DNA from: Amphibacillus marinus
GTDB lineage: Bacteria; Bacillota; Bacilli; Bacillales; Amphibacillaceae
Direction of reading: 5' to 3'
DNA length: 64,000 nucleotides
NCBI RefSeq assembly: GCF_900110345.1
Contig: NZ_FODJ01000001.1
Location: 372,001 to 436,000 of the forward strand
The translations under genes were made by a program, and so were the position numbers. The notes beneath the pieces are model-generated. The model was not told where the DNA came from and did no database searches. It saw nothing but the letters and a program-made list of their open reading frames with translations. Of this stretch, positions 1-7,283 are shown in pieces (the stretch's first letter is position 1; each line of letters opens with the position of its first letter).

Positions 1-209
1 CGAATAATAATTGGGCTATCAGGTAAAACTTGGCGCATAGTATCAATTAAGGTTGGTGAGAGGTCCAGATCCCAGAGCGCAACTGTGAATTGTTCTAGCA
101 TGTTTTCATTAGCAGAAACATCTGTATAAGTTTGGCGAAAAAAAAGCCCTATTCCACCCGCAACTATCACAGACAGCGCGATTAAGCTTATTAATATTTT
201 ATTTAGCAT
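1..209 (-). CDS. Membrane-anchored protein, 3' part beyond window edge
   Basis: An open frame begins with ATG at 209 and runs off the window at 1, giving 69 residues. Residues 4-24 form a hydrophobic N-terminal anchor (LISLIALSVIVAGGIGLFF), after which the chain is polar, so the rest is probably outside the membrane. It overlaps the end of the ABC ATPase gene by 11 nt, which indicates translational coupling as the last known gene of the secreted-protein/ABC cluster. I do not recognise the family. By position it could be an accessory or immunity protein of the transporter, but this is inference. Confidence 0.6.
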   Translation of the reverse strand, partial: MLNKILISLIALSVIVAGGIGLFFRQTYTDVSANENMLEQFTVALWDLDLSPTLIDTMRQVLPDSPIII

Positions 210-846
210 GTGAATACACCTCGTCTACTAGTCGACCACTATCCAAATAATAGACTTGATCAGCTAATAATTTAATATCCTCTTTATTGTGGCTAGCCAG
301 AAGGACCATTGCACCCCGCTCCTGTTCTTCACGTATCACTTGACGAATTAACTTGACACCTTCTTCATCTAATGAGTTAGTCGGTTCATCTAATAGAATA
401 AGTTCAGGTTTCTCCATGATCGCCTGTGCCAAAACAATCCGTTGCTTCATTCCCAAAGAGTACTTACGAAACGTGCGAACATCATCCGGGTCTAAACCAA
501 CTCTCTTAATAGCGATTTTAATTTCTTGATCCCCAATTTTACGATTAAGTTTAGCTAATAATTGAAGATTCTTAAATCCAGTAAACTCCGGATAAAGTCC
601 GGCATTCTCAATCGTAATTCCTAAATTCGGAAAAACAGTAACATCATGGTGTAATTTATAATTATTATAGATGATATCTCCTGAGTCAATTTTCATTAGG
701 CCAGAAAGTGCTCGAAAAAGCATCGTCTTACCAGAGCCATTACGTCCAACAAAACCATAGATTTCACCTTGCTTAAGGTCTAAACTAATATTATTTAAAA
801 TTACTTTACCTTTAATTGTTTTACTAATCTGATTTACTTTTAACAT
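199..846 (-). CDS. ABC transporter ATP-binding protein
   Basis: A 215-residue nucleotide-binding subunit of an ABC transporter. Walker A (GRNGSGKT) is at residues 34-41, a signature loop of the form YSLGMKQR near 130, Walker B (LILLDEP) near 150, and the switch histidine in ASHNKED near 185. The LGMKQR signature is typical of small single-domain ATPases serving ABC-2 type exporters and lantibiotic self-protection systems. It directly follows two six-helix membrane proteins (stop and start adjacent) and overlaps the next anchored protein, so all four probably act as one complex. Substrate is unknown; the secreted protein encoded first in the cluster is the obvious candidate. Confidence 0.9.
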   Translation of the reverse strand: MLKVNQISKTIKGKVILNNISLDLKQGEIYGFVGRNGSGKTMLFRALSGLMKIDSGDIIYNNYKLHHDVTVFPNLGITIENAGLYPEFTGFKNLQLLAKLNRKIGDQEIKIAIKRVGLDPDDVRTFRKYSLGMKQRIVLAQAIMEKPELILLDEPTNSLDEEGVKLIRQVIREEQERGAMVLLASHNKEDIKLLADQVYYLDSGRLVDEVYSHAK

Positions 847-1668
847 TTAGATTCCTCCACTTTCCCTGTTTAAAACAATCCACTCTTGTTGCTTTATGAT
901 CAAACAGCCTAATCCTAATGCCATGCTACTAAGTAATAAAAAAAGCAACACAGATTCATTTAAATCAAAAGAAAGATTATACTGATTAATTAGATTATTT
1001 ATATCTGCATTCTTACTGCTATGCCATGGCAAGATAAGATGTGCGATCGGATTAAATTTTAACAGTAAACTATGAAAAGCAACACTTGGATTATCCACAA
1101 GCGGCCAGACTTTTTCCCACAGAAGCATTAAAGTAACGCTTGTTATTTGTAATCCTGTAACAATCACAAAACCTAACCCACTATCAAATTTTATGGAGAG
1201 CACATTAATCATTAATGTTGTGATAAATAACCACATAGAATGAATCAGCAGATAATAAATAAAAATTAGAACTGCTACATGATCAAAATGAATAGTTTTA
1301 ATAAATGGGACAACGACAATGGTTGTCAGTACCATCAAAAACGGATAAATAAACGCTAACAAGTATAGTTTCGAAGCTTCTTTTAAAAACCATCGTATCC
1401 GGTTAGGGCAACGTGAAAAATAGTAAACGCTTGCCGAACAAAATCTTTGGTAGATGTATGTACCAAAAAAGGCTTGAAATAAAATTATGGGTAATAAGCG
1501 AATGCTTAACTCAATCAAATACACAAAAATAATTTCAATCTCTGAAAAACCAAAGTGTAGAATAATATCTGACCAGTTGACTGTCCCCTCCATAGTAAAA
1601 AAAACAAATGATTCAATAAAACCTAACCCAATCGCGATAATAAGGCACTTCCGAATAGCTAGGGCCAT
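847..1668 (-). CDS. ABC-2 type membrane protein, six predicted helices
   Basis: A 273-residue hydrophobic protein with about six membrane segments, including CLIIAIGLGFIESFVFF near the N-terminus and SVLLFLLLSSMALGLGCLII near the C-terminus. Its start overlaps the stop of the preceding membrane gene by one base (TAATG), and the ATPase gene follows at once. The size, helix count and neighbours suggest one of two permease subunits of an ABC-2 type transporter. I see no recognisable family signature in the loops, so the call rests on topology and context. Confidence 0.7.
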   Translation of the reverse strand: MALAIRKCLIIAIGLGFIESFVFFTMEGTVNWSDIILHFGFSEIEIIFVYLIELSIRLLPIILFQAFFGTYIYQRFCSASVYYFSRCPNRIRWFLKEASKLYLLAFIYPFLMVLTTIVVVPFIKTIHFDHVAVLIFIYYLLIHSMWLFITTLMINVLSIKFDSGLGFVIVTGLQITSVTLMLLWEKVWPLVDNPSVAFHSLLLKFNPIAHLILPWHSSKNADINNLINQYNLSFDLNESVLLFLLLSSMALGLGCLIIKQQEWIVLNRESGGI

Positions 1669-2510
1669 TAAAGTGCATCCTTATTCATTTTCATTAGGAA
1701 GATCAGTAAAGAAGTACAGACAGTAATCAACATAAAGATAGCGATTGCAATAGAATTCGCCTTGACATTTCTAACCGGTTCGTGCATGACTAAATAAAAA
1801 AAGTAGTTTGTATCAAAATTAATTGTTGGGACGAGTTGCTTTAAATACGCTGTGAAATGAAGCAAAAGATAAACTGGTAAGAATAATAAGACTTTAAATT
1901 TGATTCTAAACGCAGAGACGGAAACTGTAAATATTGATAGTATTCCTGAGATAACACCAACGAACAGTGTAAAGATAAAAGCATAGGCATAGACTGATTG
2001 CTTAATAATCGGAAAAAAAAGGGTACTTATAGTATTTAAATACACCTGATCTAGTATACCTAAATTTGAAGGATCGCCAACCGCATGAGTAGGGAAAGCC
2101 AACATGTTAAGACCTATCTCGATTAAAAACGGAAGTGTGAACACACAAAAGGTGACCAAGAAAACTGTTACTATTTTACCCCAATAATATGCTTTCGACC
2201 CTATTCTAGTCTGAATAAAAATAAATTGGTTTAACTGATGGTCCGCAAATAATGAGAAACCAGCTGGTATAACAACAAGCAATGGATAATATTGTCTTAA
2301 ATAGTAACTAAATTCACTCCAGGTAGAAAATGTCAATAACTTCATTGGGTGATACATGTCAAGAACATCACGGCCTTGATAAGTCAAAACATTTGAAAAA
2401 AAATTCACAAGTACTAAAACCATTAACAAAGCGAATATTATTGTTGCTGTTTTTCGTTCCCATAATACACTTAGTTGCATTTTAATTGAGTTTTTTAACA
2501 TATCATTCAA
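1668..2510 (-). CDS. ABC-2 type membrane protein, six predicted helices
   Basis: A 280-residue membrane protein with about six hydrophobic segments: near residues 23-45, 74-92, 113-138, 172-200, 210-226 and 252-272. The loop after the second segment has a FADHQLNQF stretch and helices 2-3 carry a basic loop, as in ABC-2 permeases. It starts with ATG after a GAAGGG Shine-Dalgarno, 46 nt below the small secreted protein gene. With the second membrane protein it would form the channel for the downstream ATPase. The transported substrate cannot be read from sequence. Confidence 0.7.
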   Translation of the reverse strand: MNDMLKNSIKMQLSVLWERKTATIIFALLMVLVLVNFFSNVLTYQGRDVLDMYHPMKLLTFSTWSEFSYYLRQYYPLLVVIPAGFSLFADHQLNQFIFIQTRIGSKAYYWGKIVTVFLVTFCVFTLPFLIEIGLNMLAFPTHAVGDPSNLGILDQVYLNTISTLFFPIIKQSVYAYAFIFTLFVGVISGILSIFTVSVSAFRIKFKVLLFLPVYLLLHFTAYLKQLVPTINFDTNYFFYLVMHEPVRNVKANSIAIAIFMLITVCTSLLIFLMKMNKDAL

Positions 2511-2556
2511 GACCCTTCACTCTTTATAGTGGGTAGAAGAAATAAGTCATTTTTAA

Positions 2557-2961
2557 TTATCTACCTTGCCATTCAACATCAGCTTTCGCTGCATAATCTG
2601 GATTATTTCCTCTAAATCTAAATTTTATAGATCTATTATTAAGAGTTCCATTTCTTAATTTGATACTCGTATTACTTGTAGCGGTCTCATTAAGAGTAAC
2701 CGTATCTGTTATATGAAGATTCCCAGGTGTCGCAACTACCACTTGAATTCTAGTAAAATTATCTGTACCGCCATTTGGGGGATAAACAGAATACAGACGA
2801 GCTCTTACGTCATTGTATGTTCCACTTCTAGTTGCAGCCTTATCAACCCATGACTGTCGAGATGGTAAATTAAGTGTCTCCCTAGCTGCAAAAACATTAC
2901 TTCCAAAGACTAAACTACAAAAAAATAGTACTGAAAGAATTTTGAACATTGTTTTTTTCAT
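2557..2961 (-). CDS. Small secreted protein of unknown function
   Basis: The best start is ATG at 2961 (MKKTMFK...), preceded by GGGAG eight bases upstream; an ATG six codons earlier has no comparable site. The 134-residue product begins with a classical signal peptide (two lysines, hydrophobic core ILSVLFFCSLVFG, cleavage likely after NVFA). The mature part of about 110 residues is rich in Thr, Asn and Arg, has no cysteine, and ends with a motif of the form FRFRGNNPDYAAKADVEW. I do not recognise the family. It is the first gene after a good promoter and is followed by an ABC transporter, as in secreted peptide or bacteriocin loci, but no bacteriocin family motif was found. Confidence 0.75.
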   Translation of the reverse strand: MKKTMFKILSVLFFCSLVFGSNVFAARETLNLPSRQSWVDKAATRSGTYNDVRARLYSVYPPNGGTDNFTRIQVVVATPGNLHITDTVTLNETATSNTSIKLRNGTLNNRSIKFRFRGNNPDYAAKADVEWQGR

Positions 2962-3017
2962 TAAGTTAGCTCCCAACATTTTTATTAAAACGACTTAAAT
3001 CTCCATACCCTACCCAA

Positions 3018-3046
3018 ATCATATACCATAAATTACTAATTGTAAA
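3018..3046 (-). promoter_or_regulatory. Sigma-A type promoter of the secreted-protein/ABC cluster
   Basis: On the minus strand, TTTACA (3046-3041) is followed after exactly 17 bases by TATGAT (3023-3018). Transcription would start near 3011, giving a leader of about 50 nt before the secreted protein. The 120 bases upstream are extremely AT-rich with several A and T runs, which may act as an UP element. Confidence 0.7.
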
Positions 3047-3174
3047 GATATTTTTTAATTTTTTTAAAAATTTTAGTAAAATTGGATAGTTAATTATTTA
3101 TATACCTTTTAATGTAATTTTTACAATAAACTTATTTAAATATTATTCATTTTACAAATTTAGGATTATTTATC

Positions 3175-3213
3175 GAAAAAACAGGCTGTTGAGATGAATT
3201 TCTCAACAGCCTT
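3175..3213 (-). terminator. Rho-independent terminator after the PASTA protein gene
   Basis: A perfect 12-bp stem (arms 3183-3194 and 3201-3212, 6-nt loop) is followed on the minus strand by a run of six T after one G. It lies 18 nt beyond the stop codon of the PASTA protein and closes the MacB-like operon before the AT-rich promoter region of the next cluster. Confidence 0.9.
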
Positions 3214-3230
3214 AGCAGCAGTGAGTATTG

Positions 3231-4661
3231 TTAAGCTTCATCCTTAGCATCATCACCACTAATTGGTTCCTCACCAATCGGATTATCGCCAAAGTCAGGG
3301 GGGCCGACTGGCTCAGCATTGGCATTATTACTGACTCTAACTTCTACCGTGTATTCCATCGCAACAAACTCATTAAATTTGCTCATTCCAACCACAGTGC
3401 CTTTAATCTCCGGTGCGTTAACATATTTCACAACGTACTTAATATTCGCACCTTTAGCTTGATAATCGTTGTAAAATGCTTCTGGCAGATCACCTTCAAG
3501 CAGACCGCGATAATCTCGTAAATAAGGCTTACCCAATGAATAAGTCACTGTAAGTTGACCACTATCTTGATCAGTAATCTTTGCACCGGCCTCTTCCGAT
3601 TGCGAAATTAACCGACCATAACCAACACTGTTGTGATATCGTTGTCTAAGCATTACCGACACCTCGGTAATATTAGTCGCCTCTTCCATTGACAGTTCGT
3701 TAAAGTTGGGCACTTCAAAAGCAGGTCCTATTGAGACCACCACTTCCATATCATCCTGCTTGGCTACTTTTTCCTCAGCCGCAACTGATTGACTAATAAT
3801 ATGGCCGAGCTCGATTGAATTAGAATCCGCTTCCTTGTATGTCATCTTTATTTCATTTTTTGTCACCCATTCCTCAACCTCGGCACGTGGAACACCGGAG
3901 AAATCAGGGACGGTAATATTTTTTTCAAATACTTCTTCGCCTCTTGAATAATAAACAGTCGCACTATCTTTTCTTCGGTACTCACTTAAGTCTAGCTCAG
4001 TATCGCGTAAGACGAGCTCAACAAACGCTCCTGCTTCAATGTCATCATGATAGACAGTAAGCAAGCGTAGGTTCTCCGCCTTGTTTATTTCAATCCATTC
4101 TGTTGCTTCAGATTCTGTTAATTCCTCAAAATCCGGAAATAGCAATTGTTCCTCAGGATCAGGTCCTAGACTACTGACAATTGCAAGCTCACGACCTTTA
4201 CGTATCTTGTCGCCCTTGGCAACACTTTGTTCAATAACATGATTGCTGTCATACTCGAGACTATAATTATTTGTAATAACGAGTTCGATCTCATGTTCAC
4301 TTGCCCATGCGCGAACTTCAGAGACTGGCTGATTAGTAAAGTCTTCTACTTCGGCATGAACGGCTTGATAATAAACAATACCTAAAATGATCAACATAAT
4401 AACACTAGCAGCTGCTATGTATATGATCCGGCGCCGCTTTTTAATACGATAAGTTGGATCAATTTCATACTCTTCCTGTGATTCAGACCTACGACTTACC
4501 GTTGTAGGTCTGTCCTCCTTAGCTGGAACAATTGAATTATCGGGCGCTTTCGTTAAATCATCTTGGTCAAGTTGATTAGATTCTTGTTTACTAATCGCTC
4601 CGTGATCTTCTTTATTCTCGTCATAATTATCCTTATTAAATTTAGAAAGAAAATCACTCAT
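3231..4661 (-). CDS. Membrane-anchored protein with four PASTA-like domains
   Basis: A 476-residue protein with an acidic cytoplasmic N-terminus (1-75), a basic patch KKRRR, one membrane helix (about 79-101) and a long extracellular part. The outer part contains four tandem PASTA-like units of about 65-70 residues. They are visible as repeats of a Val/Phe-Pro-Asp/Asn-Phe start, an Ala/Glu-rich helix and a closing GxxIxxQSxxAGxKI...VxxSxGP element. The unit ends are near residues 172, 246, 315 and 383. The C-terminus has a further beta-rich section and an acidic, proline-rich tail. PASTA domains usually bind peptidoglycan fragments or lipid II in serine/threonine kinases and penicillin-binding proteins; no kinase or transpeptidase domain is present here. 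The gene overlaps the ABC ATPase gene by 8 nt, so the protein is likely a partner of the MacB-like transporter. Confidence 0.85.
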   Translation of the reverse strand: MSDFLSKFNKDNYDENKEDHGAISKQESNQLDQDDLTKAPDNSIVPAKEDRPTTVSRRSESQEEYEIDPTYRIKKRRRIIYIAAASVIMLIILGIVYYQAVHAEVEDFTNQPVSEVRAWASEHEIELVITNNYSLEYDSNHVIEQSVAKGDKIRKGRELAIVSSLGPDPEEQLLFPDFEELTESEATEWIEINKAENLRLLTVYHDDIEAGAFVELVLRDTELDLSEYRRKDSATVYYSRGEEVFEKNITVPDFSGVPRAEVEEWVTKNEIKMTYKEADSNSIELGHIISQSVAAEEKVAKQDDMEVVVSIGPAFEVPNFNELSMEEATNITEVSVMLRQRYHNSVGYGRLISQSEEAGAKITDQDSGQLTVTYSLGKPYLRDYRGLLEGDLPEAFYNDYQAKGANIKYVVKYVNAPEIKGTVVGMSKFNEFVAMEYTVEVRVSNNANAEPVGPPDFGDNPIGEEPISGDDAKDEA

Positions 4662-5325
4662 CTACTTCGAGAATTCCCTTCTTTAATCTTAGAATATGAT
4701 CAGCCTGTTGCGCAATTTCATTCGAGTGGGTAACAACAATCACACATTTATCATGTTCATGAGCTAGTTTTTTGAAAATATCGACAATTTCTTGTTCCAT
4801 CTCCTCGTCAAGGTTCCCCGTTGGCTCATCGGCAAGAATAAGCTCAACATTTGTTGCTAACGCCCGAGCAATCGCGACACGCTGCTGCTCGCCACCAGAT
4901 AGTGCATTAACAAAGCGATCTGCCTTTGATTTGCCAATGCCAATATAATCAAGAAGATTATAGGCAACTGTTTTACGATCCGCTGGTATCTCATTTTCAG
5001 TAATCGACATCGGCACAAGGACATTTTCAACAGCCGTTAATGTTGGCACTAGATTATAAGCTTGAAAAATAATGCCGATTTTATTGCGTCGGTACTTTTC
5101 ATAGCCAAGTTGCTTGATGTTAACATCATTAAGCAGAATTTCGCCACTCTTTGGTGAGTCAAGGGCACTTAAAAGAGATAGAAAGGTCGTTTTACCCGAG
5201 CCTGACTGACCAAGAATCGCATAAAACTTGCCGTTTTCAAACTTGGCATTGGTATCCTTTAAAATGTACCGTCTACTTTCACCATCTTGATAGTAATAAT
5301 TAACTTCTTTTGCTTCTAATAACAT
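4654..5325 (-). CDS. MacB-type ABC transporter ATP-binding protein
   Basis: A 223-residue ATPase of the LolD/MacB/FtsE class. Walker A (GQSGSGKTT) is at residues 39-47, the Q-loop lies in [17 protein letters not shown], the signature is LSGGEQQR, Walker B is LILADEP followed by TGNLD, and the H-loop is VTHSNE. The TGNLD extension and the A-N-L-V-P-type Q-loop are typical of transporters with FtsX-fold permeases that work as mechanotransmitters rather than classical pumps. It lies between the permease gene (14-nt gap with an AGAGGTGAAG site) and the PASTA protein gene (8-nt overlap). Confidence 0.93.
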   Translation of the reverse strand: MLLEAKEVNYYYQDGESRRYILKDTNAKFENGKFYAILGQSGSGKTTFLSLLSALDSPKSGEILLNDVNIKQLGYEKYRRNKIGIIFQAYNLVPTLTAVENVLVPMSITENEIPADRKTVAYNLLDYIGIGKSKADRFVNALSGGEQQRVAIARALATNVELILADEPTGNLDEEMEQEIVDIFKKLAHEHDKCVIVVTHSNEIAQQADHILRLKKGILEVDE

Positions 5326-5339
5326 GACTTCACCTCTTT

Positions 5340-6827
5340 TTACATTAATATTTTTTTCGGATTTAAACGGACAATATAAATTAATGGGACCACAGTCGAC
5401 ACTAAGATCGTTAATAAGCCGATGCTATAAAAAACGATGATATATTCGGTAGATAATGTCACCTCATAAGCTTCAATAACATCGTCAGTATCTAACGGCG
5501 AGTTAAAATCTGTCGGATATGAGATGCCATAGAAATCATCACTAGTTGACGTATTCGCTTCAATTAAGCTTTCTGACACATTTTCCGCTAACAAATTACC
5601 GGTGAACAGGGAAACAGATATCGCTACAATTGCGACTATAGCCACTTCAATCATAATTTGCCCAATAACACGACCCTTTCGTTCTCCAAGTGACAGATAG
5701 ATACCAAGTTCTCGCTTTCGATCTCTTAAAAAGAGTAAAACCACTAAACTGATAATAAGAATTGTCGCAACAACTGCAAAGATTAGTACATAATTAGATA
5801 AATTTGAGATTGATTCAATTGGTCCAGCAATATCTTCATATTGATCTAATGAGCTTATTACGTGATATAGTGGTGGCAATAACACTGTAGCTTCCTCAAT
5901 AAAAGCTTCGCTATCTTGTACACTATTTAATATAAAGTAAGGTGTATAGTATTCAAAATTATCTTCATCTTGATAGAGCTCAGCATATTCGTCATTATTC
6001 TCAATCATTACTTGCATTTCCCAATTAACTTCGTTTTTTATGACTTCATTTGAAACATATAAACGATTCTGGAATTCTTGATCAAAATACTCTTGATCAG
6101 GGTTATTACTTCCCTCATTATCGTCGCCTTCGCGCTGTTCTTTAGCTGCTCTCGTTTCGAATATACCAATAATTTCAAGAGGGATATCACGTTCCTCTAG
6201 CACCGGATATTCTGAAACACTGTCCACACTATAATCATAAAGGACATTTGATAAGGTAACTGTGTCACCAACGGATAAATTATTTAAATCGGCAACTTTG
6301 GTTGAAACTAAAGTTACCATTGCACCGTTTGTAATTTCCTCTTCATTAAATACACGTCCGGCGATTAAGGTGGCATTACCCTCTTCAATATCTGTTACTA
6401 ATGGATAATTAATCCCTTTTAAATGAAAGTAGGTCTGGTACATAAATTCTTCATCTTCATACTCTTCCATATATGGATCATAACCAATAAGATTTTCTGC
6501 TTCATAGTAATTAGACATTGAATAATCATAGTATTTCACATAAGAGAGCTGGCCAATTTGATTAATTAGATCAGTACCAATTCTTTCAATCTCTTCCCAA
6601 GTTATTTCGCCCGCTTCTTCCATTTCATACAATTTATCATAATCAAGATCAATGGTCGTTCCTGCACCTAGCTGCTCCTTAATAGCCGATTCAACATTTC
6701 TTGAAGCTTGGCGTATTGAGACAGCCCCTGAGATTACATTGCCTAAAATTAAAATAACTGCGAATAAAATAAGTACTTTCCCCTTACGCCTTACAATACT
6801 TAATAGTGCTCTTTTTACAAAATTCAC
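5340..6827 (-). CDS. MacB/FtsX-type ABC transporter permease
   Basis: A 495-residue permease with the MacB/FtsX layout. There is one helix at residues 15-36, a large acidic extracellular domain of about 300 residues, then three helices (about 345-368, 388-412 and 462-488). The coupling region between helices 2 and 3 reads RDRKRELGIYLSLGERKGRV, the family's Glu-x-Gly cytoplasmic motif. Translation starts at GTG (6827) after AGGAGG. The outer domain is strongly acidic, as is common in salt-tolerant bacteria. It is the first gene of a three-gene operon with its ATPase and a PASTA protein; no separate membrane-fusion protein of the YknX/MacA type is present. Confidence 0.9.
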   Translation of the reverse strand: MNFVKRALLSIVRRKGKVLILFAVILILGNVISGAVSIRQASRNVESAIKEQLGAGTTIDLDYDKLYEMEEAGEITWEEIERIGTDLINQIGQLSYVKYYDYSMSNYYEAENLIGYDPYMEEYEDEEFMYQTYFHLKGINYPLVTDIEEGNATLIAGRVFNEEEITNGAMVTLVSTKVADLNNLSVGDTVTLSNVLYDYSVDSVSEYPVLEERDIPLEIIGIFETRAAKEQREGDDNEGSNNPDQEYFDQEFQNRLYVSNEVIKNEVNWEMQVMIENNDEYAELYQDEDNFEYYTPYFILNSVQDSEAFIEEATVLLPPLYHVISSLDQYEDIAGPIESISNLSNYVLIFAVVATILIISLVVLLFLRDRKRELGIYLSLGERKGRVIGQIMIEVAIVAIVAISVSLFTGNLLAENVSESLIEANTSTSDDFYGISYPTDFNSPLDTDDVIEAYEVTLSTEYIIVFYSIGLLTILVSTVVPLIYIVRLNPKKILM

Positions 6828-7120
6828 TTCCTAGCCTCCTTGGTAATCTACTAATCTATGATAAAACAGACTAAATAATTCACTATCATTATATGTTAAT
6901 AAAGACAATAAATCTATTATTATTATTAAAATAATGGTAATCAGTGTAAATATTTAGTTTATGTACATCCTATTAGACGCTTTATATTTCATTTAGGTTT
7001 CAATTTGATTGCAATTTTTTTGAATATTTTCATTTTAAATAATTGTAAGCATTTCATAATTGCTAATATGAGTTCCAAACACGAACATTAAGAATCGGAC
7101 TAGACTATTAATTTGCTCTG
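6828..7120 (-). promoter_or_regulatory. AT-rich upstream region of the MacB-like operon
   Basis: This stretch is strongly AT-rich and has no convincing reading frame. On the minus strand a perfect TATAAT occurs at 6893-6888, about 60 nt before the permease GTG, but no good -35 lies 16-18 nt upstream (best TAGATT), so an activator may be needed. Several A/T runs and TTTACA-like hexamers lie upstream. No neighbouring regulator gene is present in the window. Confidence 0.35.
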
Positions 7121-7198
7121 TCAGCTACTGGACTTGCTTTTACCCACCGGCTCGAAAGCGTCATCAAGCTTCTCTTCTTCCACAGTAAATTTAGCCAT
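7121..7198 (-). pseudogene. Relict of an IS3/IS150-like transposase start
   Basis: A 25-codon frame starts with ATG at 7198 and reads MAKFTVEEEKL followed by unrelated residues and a stop at 7121. The start resembles the usual N-terminus of OrfA in IS3-family elements of Bacillota. It sits just after a long inverted-repeat hairpin whose arm supplies GGAGG 12 nt upstream of the ATG, as in the left ends of such elements. The rest of a transposase is absent. The family assignment is from memory of such ends and not verified by search; it could also be a chance short frame. Confidence 0.35.
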
Positions 7199-7203
7199 AA
7201 GAA

Positions 7204-7251
7204 AACTGCACCTCCAATTGTTAGCTTGCAGCTAACAATTCGGGTGCAGTT
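7204..7251 (-). terminator. Long hairpin terminating pnp (possible IS end)
   Basis: A two-part stem lies 32 nt after the pnp stop: outer arms 7204-7212 and 7243-7251 (9 bp) and inner arms 7216-7226 and 7230-7240 (11 bp), each pairing perfectly. On the minus strand the structure is followed by TTTTCTTAT, so it can terminate pnp transcription. Its TGAACTGCACCC outer end and the short frame behind it suggest that it derives from the left end of an insertion sequence. Confidence 0.75.
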
Positions 7252-7283
7252 CAGATCAAAACGATCACAAGAGGCTTTTCCTA

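Noticed and set aside
2557-2961. Lactococcin 972-type bacteriocin
   Set aside because: Operon layout is similar, but the mature protein lacks the family's aromatic, Trp/Tyr-rich pattern and is longer.
3228-3521. Plus-strand frame of 97 codons opposite the PASTA protein
   Set aside because: Shadow of the minus-strand gene; no Shine-Dalgarno and low-complexity hydrophobic translation.
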